Shown here: piece after piece, positions 12,605 to 23,922 of the stretch | How positions within the stretch are numbered: the first letter of the stretch is position 1 | Layout of the letters: every line of letters starts with the position of its first letter | Source of the DNA: Macrotis lagotis | Taxonomy: Eukaryota > Chordata > Mammalia > Peramelemorphia > Peramelidae | Reading direction: 5' to 3' | Length of the DNA: 64,000 nt | Assembly: GCF_037893015.1 (NCBI RefSeq) | Contig: NC_133662.1 | Coordinates: 271,243,944 to 271,307,943, forward strand | Made by a program: the position numbers and the translations under genes | Notes under the pieces: model-generated | Databases searched by the model: none | What the model saw: only the letters and a program-made list of their open reading frames with translations | What the model was told of the DNA's origin: nothing

Positions 12605-13867
12605 AAAGAGAATCCACAAACAACAACAATAAAAGAATCATTGGGCCACCTGAAAACCAGGAACAAAAACAGAGCCTGAACATCATGCTTCAAGAAACCA
12701 TAAAAGAAAACTCCCAGAACTCTTAGAACCAGAGGGTGAAAAAGGAATGAAAAGAGCCCACTGCTTGCCTCCTGAAAGAAACCCTAAAATGAAAATGTCC
12801 AGCAACATTATAGCCAAAAGTCTAAGTTCCCAGGCCAAAGAAAGAAAGAGTACCAGGAGCTATAAGCAGGATCACACAGGATTTTGCAATCATTCTAAAA
12901 GAAACAAGAGAGCTTAGAATAAGATGCTCCAGAAGGCAAAGGACCCAGGCTTACAACCAAGAACAACTGACCCTGCAAGACTGAGGATAATCCTATGGGG
13001 GGTGGGGGGGGGGATAGATCTTTAATGAAGAAGAGGACATCCAAGTACTCCTAAAAGCAGTTTGGAGTTGAGTAGAAAATCTAACATAAAAACACAGGAT
13101 TAAAGAAAAGTATAAAAAAGTAAAACAGGGTAATACCAAAAAAGAAAAAAGAAAATGATAATGTAGGAGAGGCTTTGGGAAAGTGGCATTTACATCACAG
13201 GCTTCCAAAGCCTCCCTCCATTGATGGGTCAACCTCAGGCAATACCTGGGAAGGCATGTCCTTACGTGGTCAGTCATCAGCACCTGCTGGAAGCCCTGCT
13301 CCTGAGGCAAAGACCAAGGTGAAGGGCACACTCATTGACATCAACACACAGAGTACAGGAAAAGAGGGCAAACACGGCCAGGCTTATATCACTCCCCTCC
13401 ATCATGCTATTCTCACCAGCAGTAATGTGCTTTTTGAAAACCCTGTCTGGCTTCTAACACTACCTGGTTCAAAGGCTGGGGCTCTGACCAGTTTAAGCAA
13501 CCGAGGCTACCCCATGGAAGAAGCTTGAACCCAGCTCGAGCTGACCTCCAAGGGCCAGACCAGGCAGGAGTGGGCTGGAGGCGCACTCGGGCAGGTTCCT
13601 TCTCTGAGAATGGCCACTATCTGCTGTCTTGGGTTCAGGCTCTGGGGTCCTCCAACTCAGTCTCCCTCCACGACTCCTCCCCACATCGCCTCCATGTCTC
13701 TCAGAAGTCACTCTCCCCTCTGCACCACTGATTCTTCCTATTCTCCTTTCACGGATTACTGGTTCCTCTGGGCTAGCACTCAGAATTTGTAGGCAGGAGA
13801 GTTCATTCCTCCTATGGATTACCCTGCACTCCCTTTTCCAGGCATGTTATTTGCTAGAAAGCTTTTT

Positions 13868-14350
13868 TTAAAAAAATACTATTTTTTTCCAACTACAAGT
13901 AAAAACAAGTTTTAACACTCATTTAAAAATTTTGAATCCTAAATTTTCTCCCTCCCTTCCCTCCTCCATTCCCTCTAATGGTTAGGAATTTGATATAGAT
14001 TTCATTATGTATAATCATGTAAGACATGTTTCTATATTAGTTATGTTATGAGAAAAGAATGAGACCAAAAGAAAAAAAACATGAAAAAAGTAAAATAAAA
14101 AATAGTCTGCTTCAATCTTTTCTCAAAGTTCATCAGTTCTTTCTCTGGATGTACTTGGCATTTTCCATTGTAAGTCCTTGGGAACTGCCTTGGGTCACCA
14201 TGGTACCAGTCTAAGTTACTCTTAGCTGAGTTACTCACAGCAGTTCATCATGCAACGCCCTCCTGGCTCTGCTCACTTCATTCAGCATCAGCTCAGCCAA
14301 GTCTTTCCAGGTTGTTCTGGAATCTGCCTGCTCATCATTTCATACAGCCC
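13868..14350 (-). mobile_element. L1 3'-end relic
   Basis: Reverse-complement L1 3'UTR: TTTTTTTCCAACTACAAGTA, TTTTAACACTCATTT, GATATAGATTTCATTATG, TTCTTTCTCTGGATGTACTT, then CTCTGCTCACTTCATTCAGC from the ORF2 end. No duplication was found. Confidence 0.82.
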
Positions 14351-14464
14351 ACAGCTCATTCACTCCTTGCCCATTCTTTGCCAAGGCACCAGGAGACAAC
14401 CTGTGTCCCAGAGCTAAGGCACGAAAGCATCCTAGGCTCAGCCTAGCAATGATCCTCTGCCCTT

Positions 14465-14926
14465 CCCCCCCCCCCCCGGAAGACCTCAGCCCCAGCAAAC
14501 ACACCAGGACCATCCAGCCTCAACCAGTTCGGGGGTTCCCTGAGCTCTGAAAAATTCTGGTCCTGAAGCCCTTCACCTGGCAGCTTATCTCCCTCATCAT
14601 CAGGGCCACTAGGAGAAGTTCTGAGGTTTGGCCCCACAAGAACCTTCATCATATCTCTGAGATAGGCTGGAAGTCCATCCAAACTTTCTGCCATTGGAGA
14701 AGGGCTTTCCAAGGCAAAAGACCTCTGGAGACAAGAGCAATATCTCTACCCAACCTGGGGCTGTCAGGCTGCAACCAGGGTAGGGTGGAGAGAAGGACCA
14801 AATGACAACTGCTGCCTGTGGACTCAGAGAGACAGGTGCCCAGTCTGTACTCAGGTGTGCTCCTTGGGAGAGAGGTGTCACTTTACAAATTCCAGTGTTT
14901 GAGTTGACAGATGGGGGGGGGGGGGG
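14465..14926. other. Unassigned intron sequence bounded by C14 and G14 tracts
   Basis: A run of 14 C (14465-14478) and a run of 14 G (14913-14926) lie 435 bp apart. The sequence between them shows no gene that I can support. Confidence 0.6.
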
Positions 14927-15573
14927 ATTTGGAAAAGCAGTAGACTACCTTCTAGCAAAAATGGATATGGTATCCCTAAAAAACAAACAAAAAAAACTAA
15001 GACCGTTTTGGAGCCATGCCAAAACTGGCCTTAAGGGAAGGCTACTACTTTTTCAACTCAATTATTTTATTTGGAAAATTAAACATTCTCTGGATTTTAC
15101 CTCTGGATTATTGCCTGGTGAGAATTGCCTATGCTTTCGAACCAGGTGGGTAGTGAGGACTTGCCCCTAAATCTCAGTGTGACATTTCTTTTTGAAGTCA
15201 CCCAGTAGTTAGATCTGTTGTGGCACTTTGGTGTGTAAGGGACCTTGTCTGGCACCTGTTGTCTTCATCTGCATTGTTTTGGGGACCCTCTAGTGTGAAA
15301 CAAGGTGGATTTTCCCTGGAGTTCTGGAGTCTCTCTAGTTCAACATACTCTGACTCATTTTTTGTGTTTTGTAAGTGTCTAAATTGATGTTCTATGTGGT
15401 GCAGGCACAAATGAGCTCTCAACTGTCTCTGCCTGGTCAGGATGCTGGCCAGTCTCCCCTCCCTCAATAAGCCAACATCTCCTTGCATTCCTCTCCCCCT
15501 CTCTATGTTTCATAGCAAGGAAATAAGGGAAATTGGATCTTTTCCTTTACTGAAAACTCATGATTTGGCACCA

Positions 15574-15619
15574 CAGAACAGATTTTCCTGAAAAATCAGA
15601 ACAGATTTTCCTGAAAAAT
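15574..15619 (+). repeat. 23-bp exact tandem duplication
   Basis: The unit starting CAGAACAGATTTTCCTGAAA occurs twice without change at 15574-15596 and 15597-15619. Confidence 0.95.
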
Positions 15620-15689
15620 CGTGTTGTTTTTTTAAGGAGAAAGGGTCTGTTTTTCTCTTCCATTAAATTCTGGTCTGATTAACTGGCAA

Positions 15690-15691
<2 letters not shown>

Positions 15692-15756
<65 letters not shown>

Positions 15757-15777
15757 TCCCTCCCTCCCTCCCTCAGC
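15692..15777 (+). repeat. (TC)n microsatellite grading into CCTT/CCCT
   Basis: About 31 uninterrupted TC units, then TCCTTCCCTCCCTCCCTCCC. It is a pure polypurine/polypyrimidine mirror tract of about 85 bp, capable in principle of triplex (H-DNA) formation. Confidence 0.97.
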
Positions 15778-16558
15778 TCTTACCCCTTTCCCAAGCCACT
15801 GCAAGCAAAACACACAAAAGCAGCTATTTGGATTGGCCAGTTGTGGCCTCTTCTGTGGTCCTTTCCCTTTCTAGCTGGGAGAAATGAGTGTCCCCAAGAA
15901 AAGAAGCTGGGAAAGTGAGTTTTCCATTCTAGCAGTTTCTATCGTGTTTATTGTTTAATTTGGTCGGCATGACCAAAGTGAGAGTGGTGTTTGTCTCTCT
16001 CAATTTAGTTTTTTCAATTCTATGACATTTTTATCCAGCTGTAAAATGGGGGAAAAAAATAAAATTCTCTCATAATAAAGTATCTTTTTTTTCCTAGTCC
16101 TGTCTTAGGTGAAAATGGTCCCTTCAATTCTAAAAACTCTACTCTAGTAATCTGACTGTGCAGCTCTCTCCTCCTTTCCCTTCACAATTCCATCTCTTAT
16201 CTCTGTCCTTCCCTCATTCACACTGGAGGTTTTTCTCCTGGATCCCTCATCTCTGCCTTTCTCTCTCTCTGTACATCTAAAAAAGACGGCACAGGTAAGC
16301 TGCTATTCTGTTTCAAAGGTTGTTTTAACAAAAATAGAGATATGTAAGTTTAAATGAGAATTTTAAAGGTTATCTGTTGCGCTGAAAGGTGGACATTTAG
16401 AATTTGGGTGCAAAATGTTTTTGAAACAAATACACTTTTTAAAATCTGCATTTTAAATTTTAGAAGAAATGACTTATGCTTTTCCATAAATTGATAAAGG
16501 GACTTGAAAATGTTTTGTTGTTGGGTTATAGTTTAAAGAGTCAAAAATATACTTATAA

Positions 16559-16713
16559 AAAAATTTTTTTTAGGTTTTTGCAAGGCAGTAGGGTTAAGTG
16601 GCTTGCCCAAGGCCACACATTTAGGTAATTATTAAGTGTCTGAGGCCGGATTTGAACTCAGGTACTCCTGACTCCAGGGCTGGTGCTCTATCCACGCCAT
16701 ACCTAGCCACCCC
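16559..16713 (-). mobile_element. WSINE1-type SINE with target-site duplication
   Basis: Reverse orientation: TTTTTGCAAGGCAGTAGGGT, GGCTTGCCCAAGGCCACACA, GGATTTGAACTCAGG. It is flanked by TACTTATAA at 16550-16558 and 16714-16722. Confidence 0.92.
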
Positions 16714-18109
16714 TACTTATAAGAATTTAGTTGATGTTTTTATCTTTTAAGGGATATCTAAATTGCAACAAAGAAAAATTTAGTGTGATTACTGTTTGTA
16801 AGAGTAAGAACTGTTAATAACCATATTACTAAAAACATAAGAAAAAAGGGAATGTTCATTTGAAAGAATAATCTGATATATGACTAAACAGATAATATTA
16901 TTAAAATTAATAAGATGGTCTTAAGCATGTGAAGAAGTTATAAAAATGATATATGTGAGTATATATGTTTACATATTAGAACTATAAATCAAAAGAAGTT
17001 ATTGAATTTTTCTTGGAGTTTGAAACCCAGATTTGAAATGATTTAGGATATAATCATGTTTGGGGTAGACTGAATCCTAGCATCATGAAAGTGAGCACAA
17101 TGCTGGTTTGGTGAGTTCTCATGAAATGTTTGGTTTCAGAATAAATAATGAAAGCTGATAATCCTATTCTGATAGTAACTGTTTTCAATGAGAAACTAGA
17201 ATAAGAAAAGGGTTTTGGTCATTTTCTTGCATTACTAGAAAAATATGGTCTATTAACTCAAGTTTTTAAGCTGTTAAAATGCACAATCTTGATCATACTT
17301 TGAGTGTCCTAAGGGAATACTGGTCAATAACTGAATCAGCTATTATTACCAGGAAGGATAAAAGCTCTTATGAATGGAACATGTGGGAGTTTAAAATTGT
17401 GCTGTTAACAACAAACAGAATGAATGAAGAAAAATGTAATTTTCTATGTATTCTTATTGCTTAACCCTGTCAGTGCAAGGTTTAATATGGGATTACTTCT
17501 AGTGATAAACTTAAGACAAAAAGGAGTGAACTTTTCTCTACCTTAAGCAAATTGACTTTATCTTTTGTAAAGACCTTTTCTCTTAAGAAAATTTGTACTT
17601 AGAAGAACTTTGGGGGTTTATTTAATGATACTTAAAGATAAATTTTATACCAACTTAGGTTTGATAAATAACAAATTCACAATTAAAATATTTCCTGAAG
17701 GTTTTCTGATTGTCCTTTTAGCATTAGGAGTATTTATTGCTGCTTTAAAAAAAATAATTCAGAAAAAACTATTGTAAATGGTTTTATGTGATTTGTATGA
17801 GGTCTACTAAATTTTCAAATCTGTAAGCTAATTTATTGCTTTGCAATATTGTGATTATATTGCTTATGGCTTTCATAGAAAAGTTTTTATTTTTCAAGGC
17901 TACTATTTGTGAAACAATTTGTCATTAGGCTATTATTAAAAGTTATTTAAAGTCCCTGTAATAACTGCAAGCAGAAAAGATCTTGCTGTTTTCATTGAAA
18001 TTTGTTGCCATTCCCTGGCTTAAGTAAGAGTTATAATGGTATTTTGAAATTATCATGGAAAGGATTAAGTTCCTGAACAATGTCATTTTATTTTAAAGGT
18101 TGATATGAG

Positions 18110-18272
18110 GGGTGGCTAGGTGGAGTAGTGGATTAGCACCAGCCCTGGAGTCAGGAGTACCTGAGGTCAAATCCAGCCTCAGACAATAATTACCTAGCTG
18201 TGTGGCCTTGGGCAAGCCACTTATTCCCATTTGCCTTGCAAAAAAGCTTAAAAAAACCCCCAAAAAACAAGA
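18110..18272 (+). mobile_element. WSINE1-type SINE with target-site duplication
   Basis: Head GGGTGGCTAGGTGGAGTAGT, usual body, A-rich tail interrupted by CCCCC. It is flanked by the perfect duplication TTGATATGAG at 18100-18109 and 18273-18282. A short internal deletion removes the ACTTAATA block. Confidence 0.92.
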
Positions 18273-18516
18273 TTGATATGAGTATATTTGGGTAGAAGTG
18301 AATAAACTTCATGGAACAAAAAGTAAAATTCATTAAACTAAGAAAAGTTTTCAGTATGGAAACATTATGAAGAGTTAATAATTTACACATCTTCTTCCCT
18401 TGGAATCTAATGTATTTTATGCTATTTGTTACATCTGGAATTTAAAACACCTGTAGAACTATATGCTGATTATTTGAAAGTCACATAAAGATGTTCTAAT
18501 TTCATGAGATTCTGTC

Positions 18517-18519
18517 TTT

Positions 18520-18553
<34 letters not shown>

Positions 18554-18580
18554 TTTCTTTTCTTCCTTCCTTCCTTTTTC
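18517..18580 (+). repeat. (CTTT)n / (CTTC)n microsatellite
   Basis: About nine CTTT units with some TTCC interruptions. It abuts the SINE relic at 18586, so it may have grown from that element's A-rich tail (the SINE is on the minus strand). Confidence 0.93.
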
Positions 18581-18585
18581 TATTC

Positions 18586-18708
18586 TGCGATTTGCCCAAG
18601 GTCACACAGCTAGTGTGTCTGAGGTCTGAGGTCTGAGGCTGGATCTGACCTCCGGGCCTCCTGACTCCAGGGTCAGTGCTCTATTCACTGCAACATCTAG
18701 CTTCCCCA
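18586..18708 (-). mobile_element. CORE-SINE relic (MIR/WSINE-like)
   Basis: Reverse-strand body: TTTGCCCAAGGTCACACAGC, CTCCTGACTCCAGGGTCAGT, ACATCTAGCTTCCCC. An 8-bp GTCTGAGG unit is tandemly repeated inside it. Confidence 0.75.
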
Positions 18709-18981
18709 GTTCTAATTGCTTTTAAAAGAATTCTAGAAGCAAGGGTTCATTGCTGATGTTTATTTAAACATGGATAAAACGTGAGCATATTAATAGAGAA
18801 AATTGTTTTTACAGAATTTGTTTCTATATGTAGTTTGAGATTATTGTATTTATACAATCCAAATCTTTTATTGTTTTGAAGCAAAATCACCTCTGCAACG
18901 TGGATAAAATTTTGTGATTTCTTTTTTATTCCTACCACAGTAAGATTATAATCACTTTTGGCATAACCTGATCTTTTAGAT

Positions 18982-19393
18982 CAGGGCTGTCCAAAATATG
19001 GCCCTCATTGATGTTAATTTTCTTTGGTGTTTTTAAGCAGTATTTCAAACAGAACATACATGGTATTTTCAATCGATCTGTGGGATGGGTTCTGTCTGTA
19101 GATGCAGTCTAGTCATTGTGCACCTACCTTTATACTGTTGAATTGTCACTTTGTTGTTTTGTGTTTGTTTTTGCACTTCACACCTTCGCCTGTCATATTA
19201 ATGACGTGCATTCCCCCACTTTCTAAGAAATTAAAAGTACCATGACTTTTTGTAGTGCTTGCTAAACCTAACTAAAGTAGAACTACAAATCACTATTATA
19301 TTAGTATGCTGTATTTTTTATTCTGGGTACAGCTCTTGAAAAATTATTTTATTTTAATGCAACCCTAAGATAACCTAAGGCTGGACAGCCCTG
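18982..19393 (+). mobile_element. Non-autonomous hAT-type DNA transposon (MITE), 412 bp
   Basis: The ends are a perfect 12-bp terminal inverted repeat, CAGGGCTGTCCA at 18982 and its complement TGGACAGCCCTG ending at 19393. The flanking 8-mers TTTTAGAT (18974-18981) and CTTTAGGC (19394-19401) agree at five of eight positions and resemble the hAT target preference nTCTAGAn, as expected for a diverged 8-bp duplication. The CAGGGCTGTCCAA end type is that of Charlie-like hAT elements. There is no transposase frame inside. The orientation shown is arbitrary. Confidence 0.85.
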
Positions 19394-19577
19394 CTTTAGG
19401 CTATAAAATTTAAAGCTAAATCTTTGTCTGATTATAGGATGTTGCTATTAAAAACTTCATGGTACTGAAAACTGGCCTTTGATCCTGAGGTTGAAATCCA
19501 GGAATCAAGGAAATTTAGTAAGGACCAATGTTCTACTGGTGCCAGTAACCCAAAAGATGCATTGCAAAAGACTGGGA

Positions 19578-19740
19578 GGGGGCAGCTAGGTGGCACAGTG
19601 GATAGAGCACCGGCCCTGGAGTCAGGAGTACCTGGGTTCAAATCCAGTCTCAGACATTTAATAATTACCTAGCTGTGTGGCCCTGGGCAAGCCACTTAAC
19701 CCCATTTGCCTTGCAAAAAAAAAAAAATCTAAAAAAAAAA
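19578..19740 (+). mobile_element. WSINE1-type SINE
   Basis: Near-consensus head GGGGCAGCTAGGTGGCACAG, body and two A-rich tail runs separated by TCT. Confidence 0.93.
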
Positions 19741-20639
19741 AGATATTTCTTTTACCAGAGAAAGATCTACAAGGAACCTGAATGTTCCTTATAGAAAAGC
19801 CTAGTCATTGACAGATTCCAGAGATACAGAACTGCTTCAAAAGGGATCCAGAAGAAAGAAGAAATGGACCAGAAGTTTATGTTATTGTTTACTTTCTCCC
19901 TTTCTCATTTACTTGTATGGGTTACTAATCAAATGGGATTACACCCTTTCGATCATTGTCCATCCCTAAATGGCCCTTCCGGGCCCTTCAGCCCCCTTCT
20001 GCCAATAGACCTCATGTGTGTTGCCTTGATCATTCTTCTAGTGACGCTAAGTCTCTAAGAGGCACTATCTCTTCCTCCAGTACTCTCCTCATTTGTTTTC
20101 TACCTCTTTAGTTGATCTAATGTTTGTAATGTTGCTAATGAAACAGCAGTTGTGACCAAAATGAGGGATTATTATAATAATTTCTCAAACTATAATCCTG
20201 GTAAAAGACTGATTTCTTTAGAGAGTAGTCAGCTTAATTATTGATTGCCTCACCTTCCTAATTAGAAATTAGGATGTTAAGGTATCTTTCCCTATGGTAA
20301 TTACAAACTTAGGAGGACAATGAGCAGGATGCTGGGAGACCAGCCAGCCAGGAAGAAACAGAAATTCAGATAGCATTGTACAAAGATGCAGTGCAACTTT
20401 CATAGTTAGGTCACAAAGTAGGTTAAAAATTTTCCCTATTCTCTGTTTTGCTTAAAACATCAACAAATTCCCAGTCCAAAGGGGGTCATTTCCTGAAAAT
20501 GGCTTCTACCTTCTGGTTTAGAGAAAAGGTCTTAAAGAATCACACTTAAAAAATGAATTTTGAGCTATATTTTCTGCTGTTTCATTTTTAACCCTACGTT
20601 GTCGAGGTTTTTTATGGTTTGGTGGTTAACATAACGGAG

Positions 20640-21960
20640 AACAGCAGACACAAAGCTGTAAGACAAACCTAGAAAACCTGCCAAGGTCTGAGTGGCCACA
20701 GACCTTAGATCAGCCAACAATCGGGTGAAATCCCAAGCAGGGGCATGACCTAGGAGCTGCCATGGAGGCCACTATTTGTAAGAGGAAATGTCGGCTGAAT
20801 GAAACTCAGAGCCAAGTTCCAGACAGATGAACTTTTCAGAGGGGATGTCCTGGTCAACTGGGGCCAGCCTATGCAAGAATGGTAAACAGTGCATCTTTTG
20901 TATCTGGGCCTTCTTATTAAAGAAGGAATCCCTAGGGGGCAGGGGTGGGGAAATGTGCGGGGAAGACTGAAATCAGATCAAGCATCAAAAAAAAAGAGAG
21001 CGGGCCCCTTGGAAGCATAATAAAAAAAAAGTCAATTTTAAGGTGAAAATAAATTTCACTCTAATTCCAAGTTGTTCTTAATCAGTAATTTTGAGACTCA
21101 AAAGACCCCAGTTCTCTGGACACATTCTGGACCGAAAGCTGAAGAGGCAGCAAACTGACATAAAAGGACAGATTCTCACCTGCCCCACTTTCTGGTGGGG
21201 GACCACCCAGCAGGATTTCCTCCTCCTGCCTCACTTTTCTAATCACCAGACAGAAAATAATAAAAATAGCTCCTGGTTCCTAAATTCAAAGAGCTGTAAA
21301 GGCCCCTTCTTTGAATTGCCATCTACCAACAAGTCTTTTGAGGTAAATCTGTGGACAACTCAATGGTTTCCCCTTGGACCAATCGCAGTCTATATCCCAG
21401 GAATAAAAGTCCAGACTTTCCCCAAACATTCTCAACATTCAACAACCCAGACAGTTCTGTGTCCCTTTGACTGAAGAAGGCTGGAGCCGAAGAGAAAGCG
21501 AGTCCTAGCCAGGGTGGCTGGGTGTGCAAAGAAAAGAAGGCAGGCCTTGGAAGCCCCCTCCTTGGCATGACCATGGCTCCAGTCTAGGAGAGTCTCATGA
21601 GTCCAACAAGACAGCTACTGACCTGGCGTCCCTCCCAAAGATGGTCATCTTCCTATGGCCCACCAAGCTTAGGTGTCTAACAAGGCATGTGCTTCTCTAG
21701 CCCCACCTTGGGGTTGTAGCAAAACTTTGCAGTCACACCTGGCTGTGTGGACCATTAAATCCTATGTTCCTTAAGCCAGAAATAAGCATGTCTTATTTAA
21801 TCTTCCTTTATCTTGTGAAGCCTGGTGGATTCTTCCTGCTTGCTGAATGAGAAACCAAACAGAAATTCTACCCAATGACACTCTGCAATGATGTAATTAT
21901 CAGTTCATAAGGTTCCTTAAATTAATTTTGTGAAAATTCCATCAGCCTGTCTAGCCTCAA
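20640..21960. other. Unassigned intron sequence
   Basis: A purine run (A9GAGAGCGGG near 20988) and an ATTAAATCC block near 21755 gave a faint LTR-like impression, but no repeated LTR, TG...CA ends or coding motif was found. Confidence 0.35.
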
Positions 21961-21964
21961 ATCA

Positions 21965-22150
21965 TCATCAGAGCTGACATTTCTAGACATCTAGAATGGC
22001 TAAGCCCTTTACAATGGTCATCTCATTTGACTCTCACAACCACCATGTAGGCACAAATGTCACCTCTGCTTTACAGATAAAGAAACCAAGGCAATCAGAA
22101 GTGAAATGACTTGGAAATGCTTGAGGTCAGGTGCTGACTCTGTGCAAACC
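21965..22150 (-). mobile_element. MIR relic
   Basis: Contains CATCTCATTTGACTCTCACA, GCTTTACAGATAAAGAAACC and GAAATGACTTGGAAATGC, the reverse-strand MIR order. Immediately followed by the SINE at 22210. Confidence 0.65.
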
Positions 22151-22209
22151 CTGAGCTGCCTACATGCTAAGTACAATCCCCAGTAACACCCTCAGAAAGG
22201 CTCAGGAAG

Positions 22210-22360
22210 GGGGCAGCTAGGTGGCACAATAATAGAACACCAGCTGTGGAGTCAGGAGATCCTGAGTTCAAATCCAGCCTCAGACACTAATTACCTAGCT
22301 GTGTGACCTTGGGCAAGTCACTTAACCCCATTGCTTTGCAAAAACTTAAAAAAAGAAAGA
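22210..22360 (+). mobile_element. WSINE1-type SINE with target-site duplication
   Basis: Full-length with a small head deletion (CACAATAATAGAAC). It is flanked by GAAAGGCTCAGGAAG (22195-22209) and GAAATGCTCGGGAAG (22361-22375), a 15-bp duplication with two differences. Confidence 0.9.
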
Positions 22361-23319
22361 GAAATGCTCGGGAAGCAAGCCTGAAGAGTGGGGGTGGGAG
22401 GAATCCCGGGAGACCCCAAGGGTCTGATCCCCAAGAAGAGACCACAGAACTTCTGGAAGAGACAGAGGGACCCCATTACACACTAGATGCAGCGCAGATT
22501 GAGCCTCCTCCATCCTACCTCAAAGATTCAAGGTTTTCCTTTCCACAACCCTAGCCCAGGAGCCCAATCCCTTTGTGCTACCAGCCATATACCATCTGTC
22601 TTAGTGAATAATTTCAGAGTCTTCAACCTAACATACCGCAAACACTTCCCTTCTTTGAGGTTGGGTCTCTACTTCTGTAACAGGCCCCATTATCCTCACC
22701 AGTCCAAGCTCAGGAGTTCCTTTAAGTCTTCCCTCACACCCTTTGCATCCATCCATCCCCTTTTCCTCCCCCCAACCATCCCCCCTCCCCCATCCCACTA
22801 CCAAAGGGTCAAGCCTCATTTGTTCCCTGCAGCTTCTGGGCTCATAGAAGGTCTTTTGGGCCAGGGTTCCAGCCTGCATCACCAGGCTTCCTTGTTCAAT
22901 ATGTGCACACTTCTGTCTTAGACTGTGGGCAAAGTGGTCTTCACATACTCCTCCAAGAAGTCCCACCTCCCCACCTCATCCAATCTTGGGCTTTCTTTCT
23001 TCAAGGTTCAGCTCCTGAACACCTCCTAACAGGGTCTATCCAAGCCCACCCCATCCTTGGAATAATGTTCCCAGCGTTTCCTTTCAATGGCATGGAAGCT
23101 CCTTGAGAGGCAGAGATAGGGACTGGATGCCGTAAGAGGAACTGCATTAGGAGCTTGTGGGTGAGGAAATGCCTCTGCGTTCTCCCAAGATAGGCTGCAT
23201 CTTACCTTTCCACTGAGACAACTACTCTCAGAAAGCTGCAGGATTTCCCCCCAGAGGCCAGCTCTCTGTCTGCTAGGCCATGAGGCCTCTCTAAACTCCA
23301 GGACAGGAAAGTGGATGGC

Positions 23320-23420
23320 AATCAATCAACATTTAAGTAAAAAGAGGCCAAGGACAGTCCCTGCCCTTAAGGAGCTTACAATCTAATGGAGGGAGATAAT
23401 AAGCAAAGGAAGGAGGGAAG
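23320..23420 (+). mobile_element. L2-like 3' relic
   Basis: TCAATCAACATTTAAG then GGACAGTCCCTGCCCTTAAG and GAGCTTACAATCTAATGG, the well-known L2 3' block order. Confidence 0.65.
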
Positions 23421-23635
23421 GCACTAGAATTCAGAGGACTTCCTGACGGTAGGAAGCCAGGAAGGTCAGTGATCAGAGAGGAGGGGGAAGAGGGACAGCC
23501 AAAGAGACAGAGGGTCGTGTTCATGGAACAGGCAGGAGGGTCTGGAGTCCTGGGACAAGACAGCACACATGAGAAGTCAGGAAAGGAAAGGGGGCAAGCA
23601 GATGATAATGATGTTTATCCTTCCATCTCAAAAAA

Positions 23636-23922
23636 AAAGACCAGGATATCAGGAAGGTGATGCCATGACATGCACAGAAATTGGATTGGAGTGAGGGGGG
23701 GTTGTGCTGAGTCCCCAGCCTCACTTTCTCTTCTGGAGTCACCTGGATTCAGTGGCCGGAGAATCAGAATGACTGGAGATGGCCCTGGATGTGAGGCAAT
23801 CAGGGTCAAGTGACTTGTCCAAAGTCACCCAGCTAATGAGTTTCAAGTGTCCGGGGCCAGATTTGAACACAGGTTCTCCTGTCTCCAAGGCTGGTGCTCT
23901 ATCCACTACGCCAACTAGCTAG
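23636..23922 (-). mobile_element. THER/MIR-type composite SINE, copy 1 of 3
   Basis: The plus strand reads GACCAGGATATCAGGAAGG, GATGCCATGACATGCACAG, TGTGCTGAGTCCCCAGCCTC and GACTGGAGATGGCCCTGGAT, then a reverse CORE-SINE body ending TCTATCCACTACGCCAACTA. Two more copies with the same order lie at 38105 and 45475. Confidence 0.75.

Larger units (their letters stand above)
10390..13165 (+). mobile_element. L1 ORF1-region relic, split by later L1 insertions
   Basis: Three collinear pieces (10390-10620, 10964-11195 and 12605-13165) read as one marsupial L1 ORF1 region: AACAAGGCAAGAAGAACCTGAC, AGAGTTCCTAGAAG, AACAACTGACCTGGAAAATA, then CCACCTGAAAACCAGGAACA. Translation of the last piece gives CLPPERNPKMKMSSNIIAKS, the ORF1p C-terminal-domain pattern, then LQKAKDPGL. 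Frameshifts and stops make it dead. The interruptions are listed separately. Confidence 0.75.
15780..20630. other. AT-rich block of intron 1
   Basis: Composition shifts to clearly AT-rich compared with the GC-richer DNA before about 15.7 kb and after about 20.6 kb. It contains SINEs, a CTTT repeat and an hAT MITE (listed), but 16.7-18.1 kb has no repeat that I recognise. Open frames are short. It may be an old large insertion of unknown type, but no LTR pair, primer-binding site or polymerase motif was found. Confidence 0.5.

Noticed and set aside
19864-20058. 64-codon frame starting with a hydrophobic, signal-peptide-like stretch
   Set aside because: Briefly considered as the start of an envelope-like gene, but there is no further coding sequence, no LTRs and no conserved motif around it.
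15090-21880. Possible endogenous retrovirus with LTR-like ends
   Set aside because: The candidate end regions near 15.1-15.5 kb and 21.0-21.9 kb do not resemble each other, and no primer-binding site or polymerase block was found between them.
22487-22966. Overlapping 112-144 codon frames on both strands
   Set aside because: Pyrimidine-rich low-complexity sequence without motifs; opposite-strand frames of equal length argue against coding.
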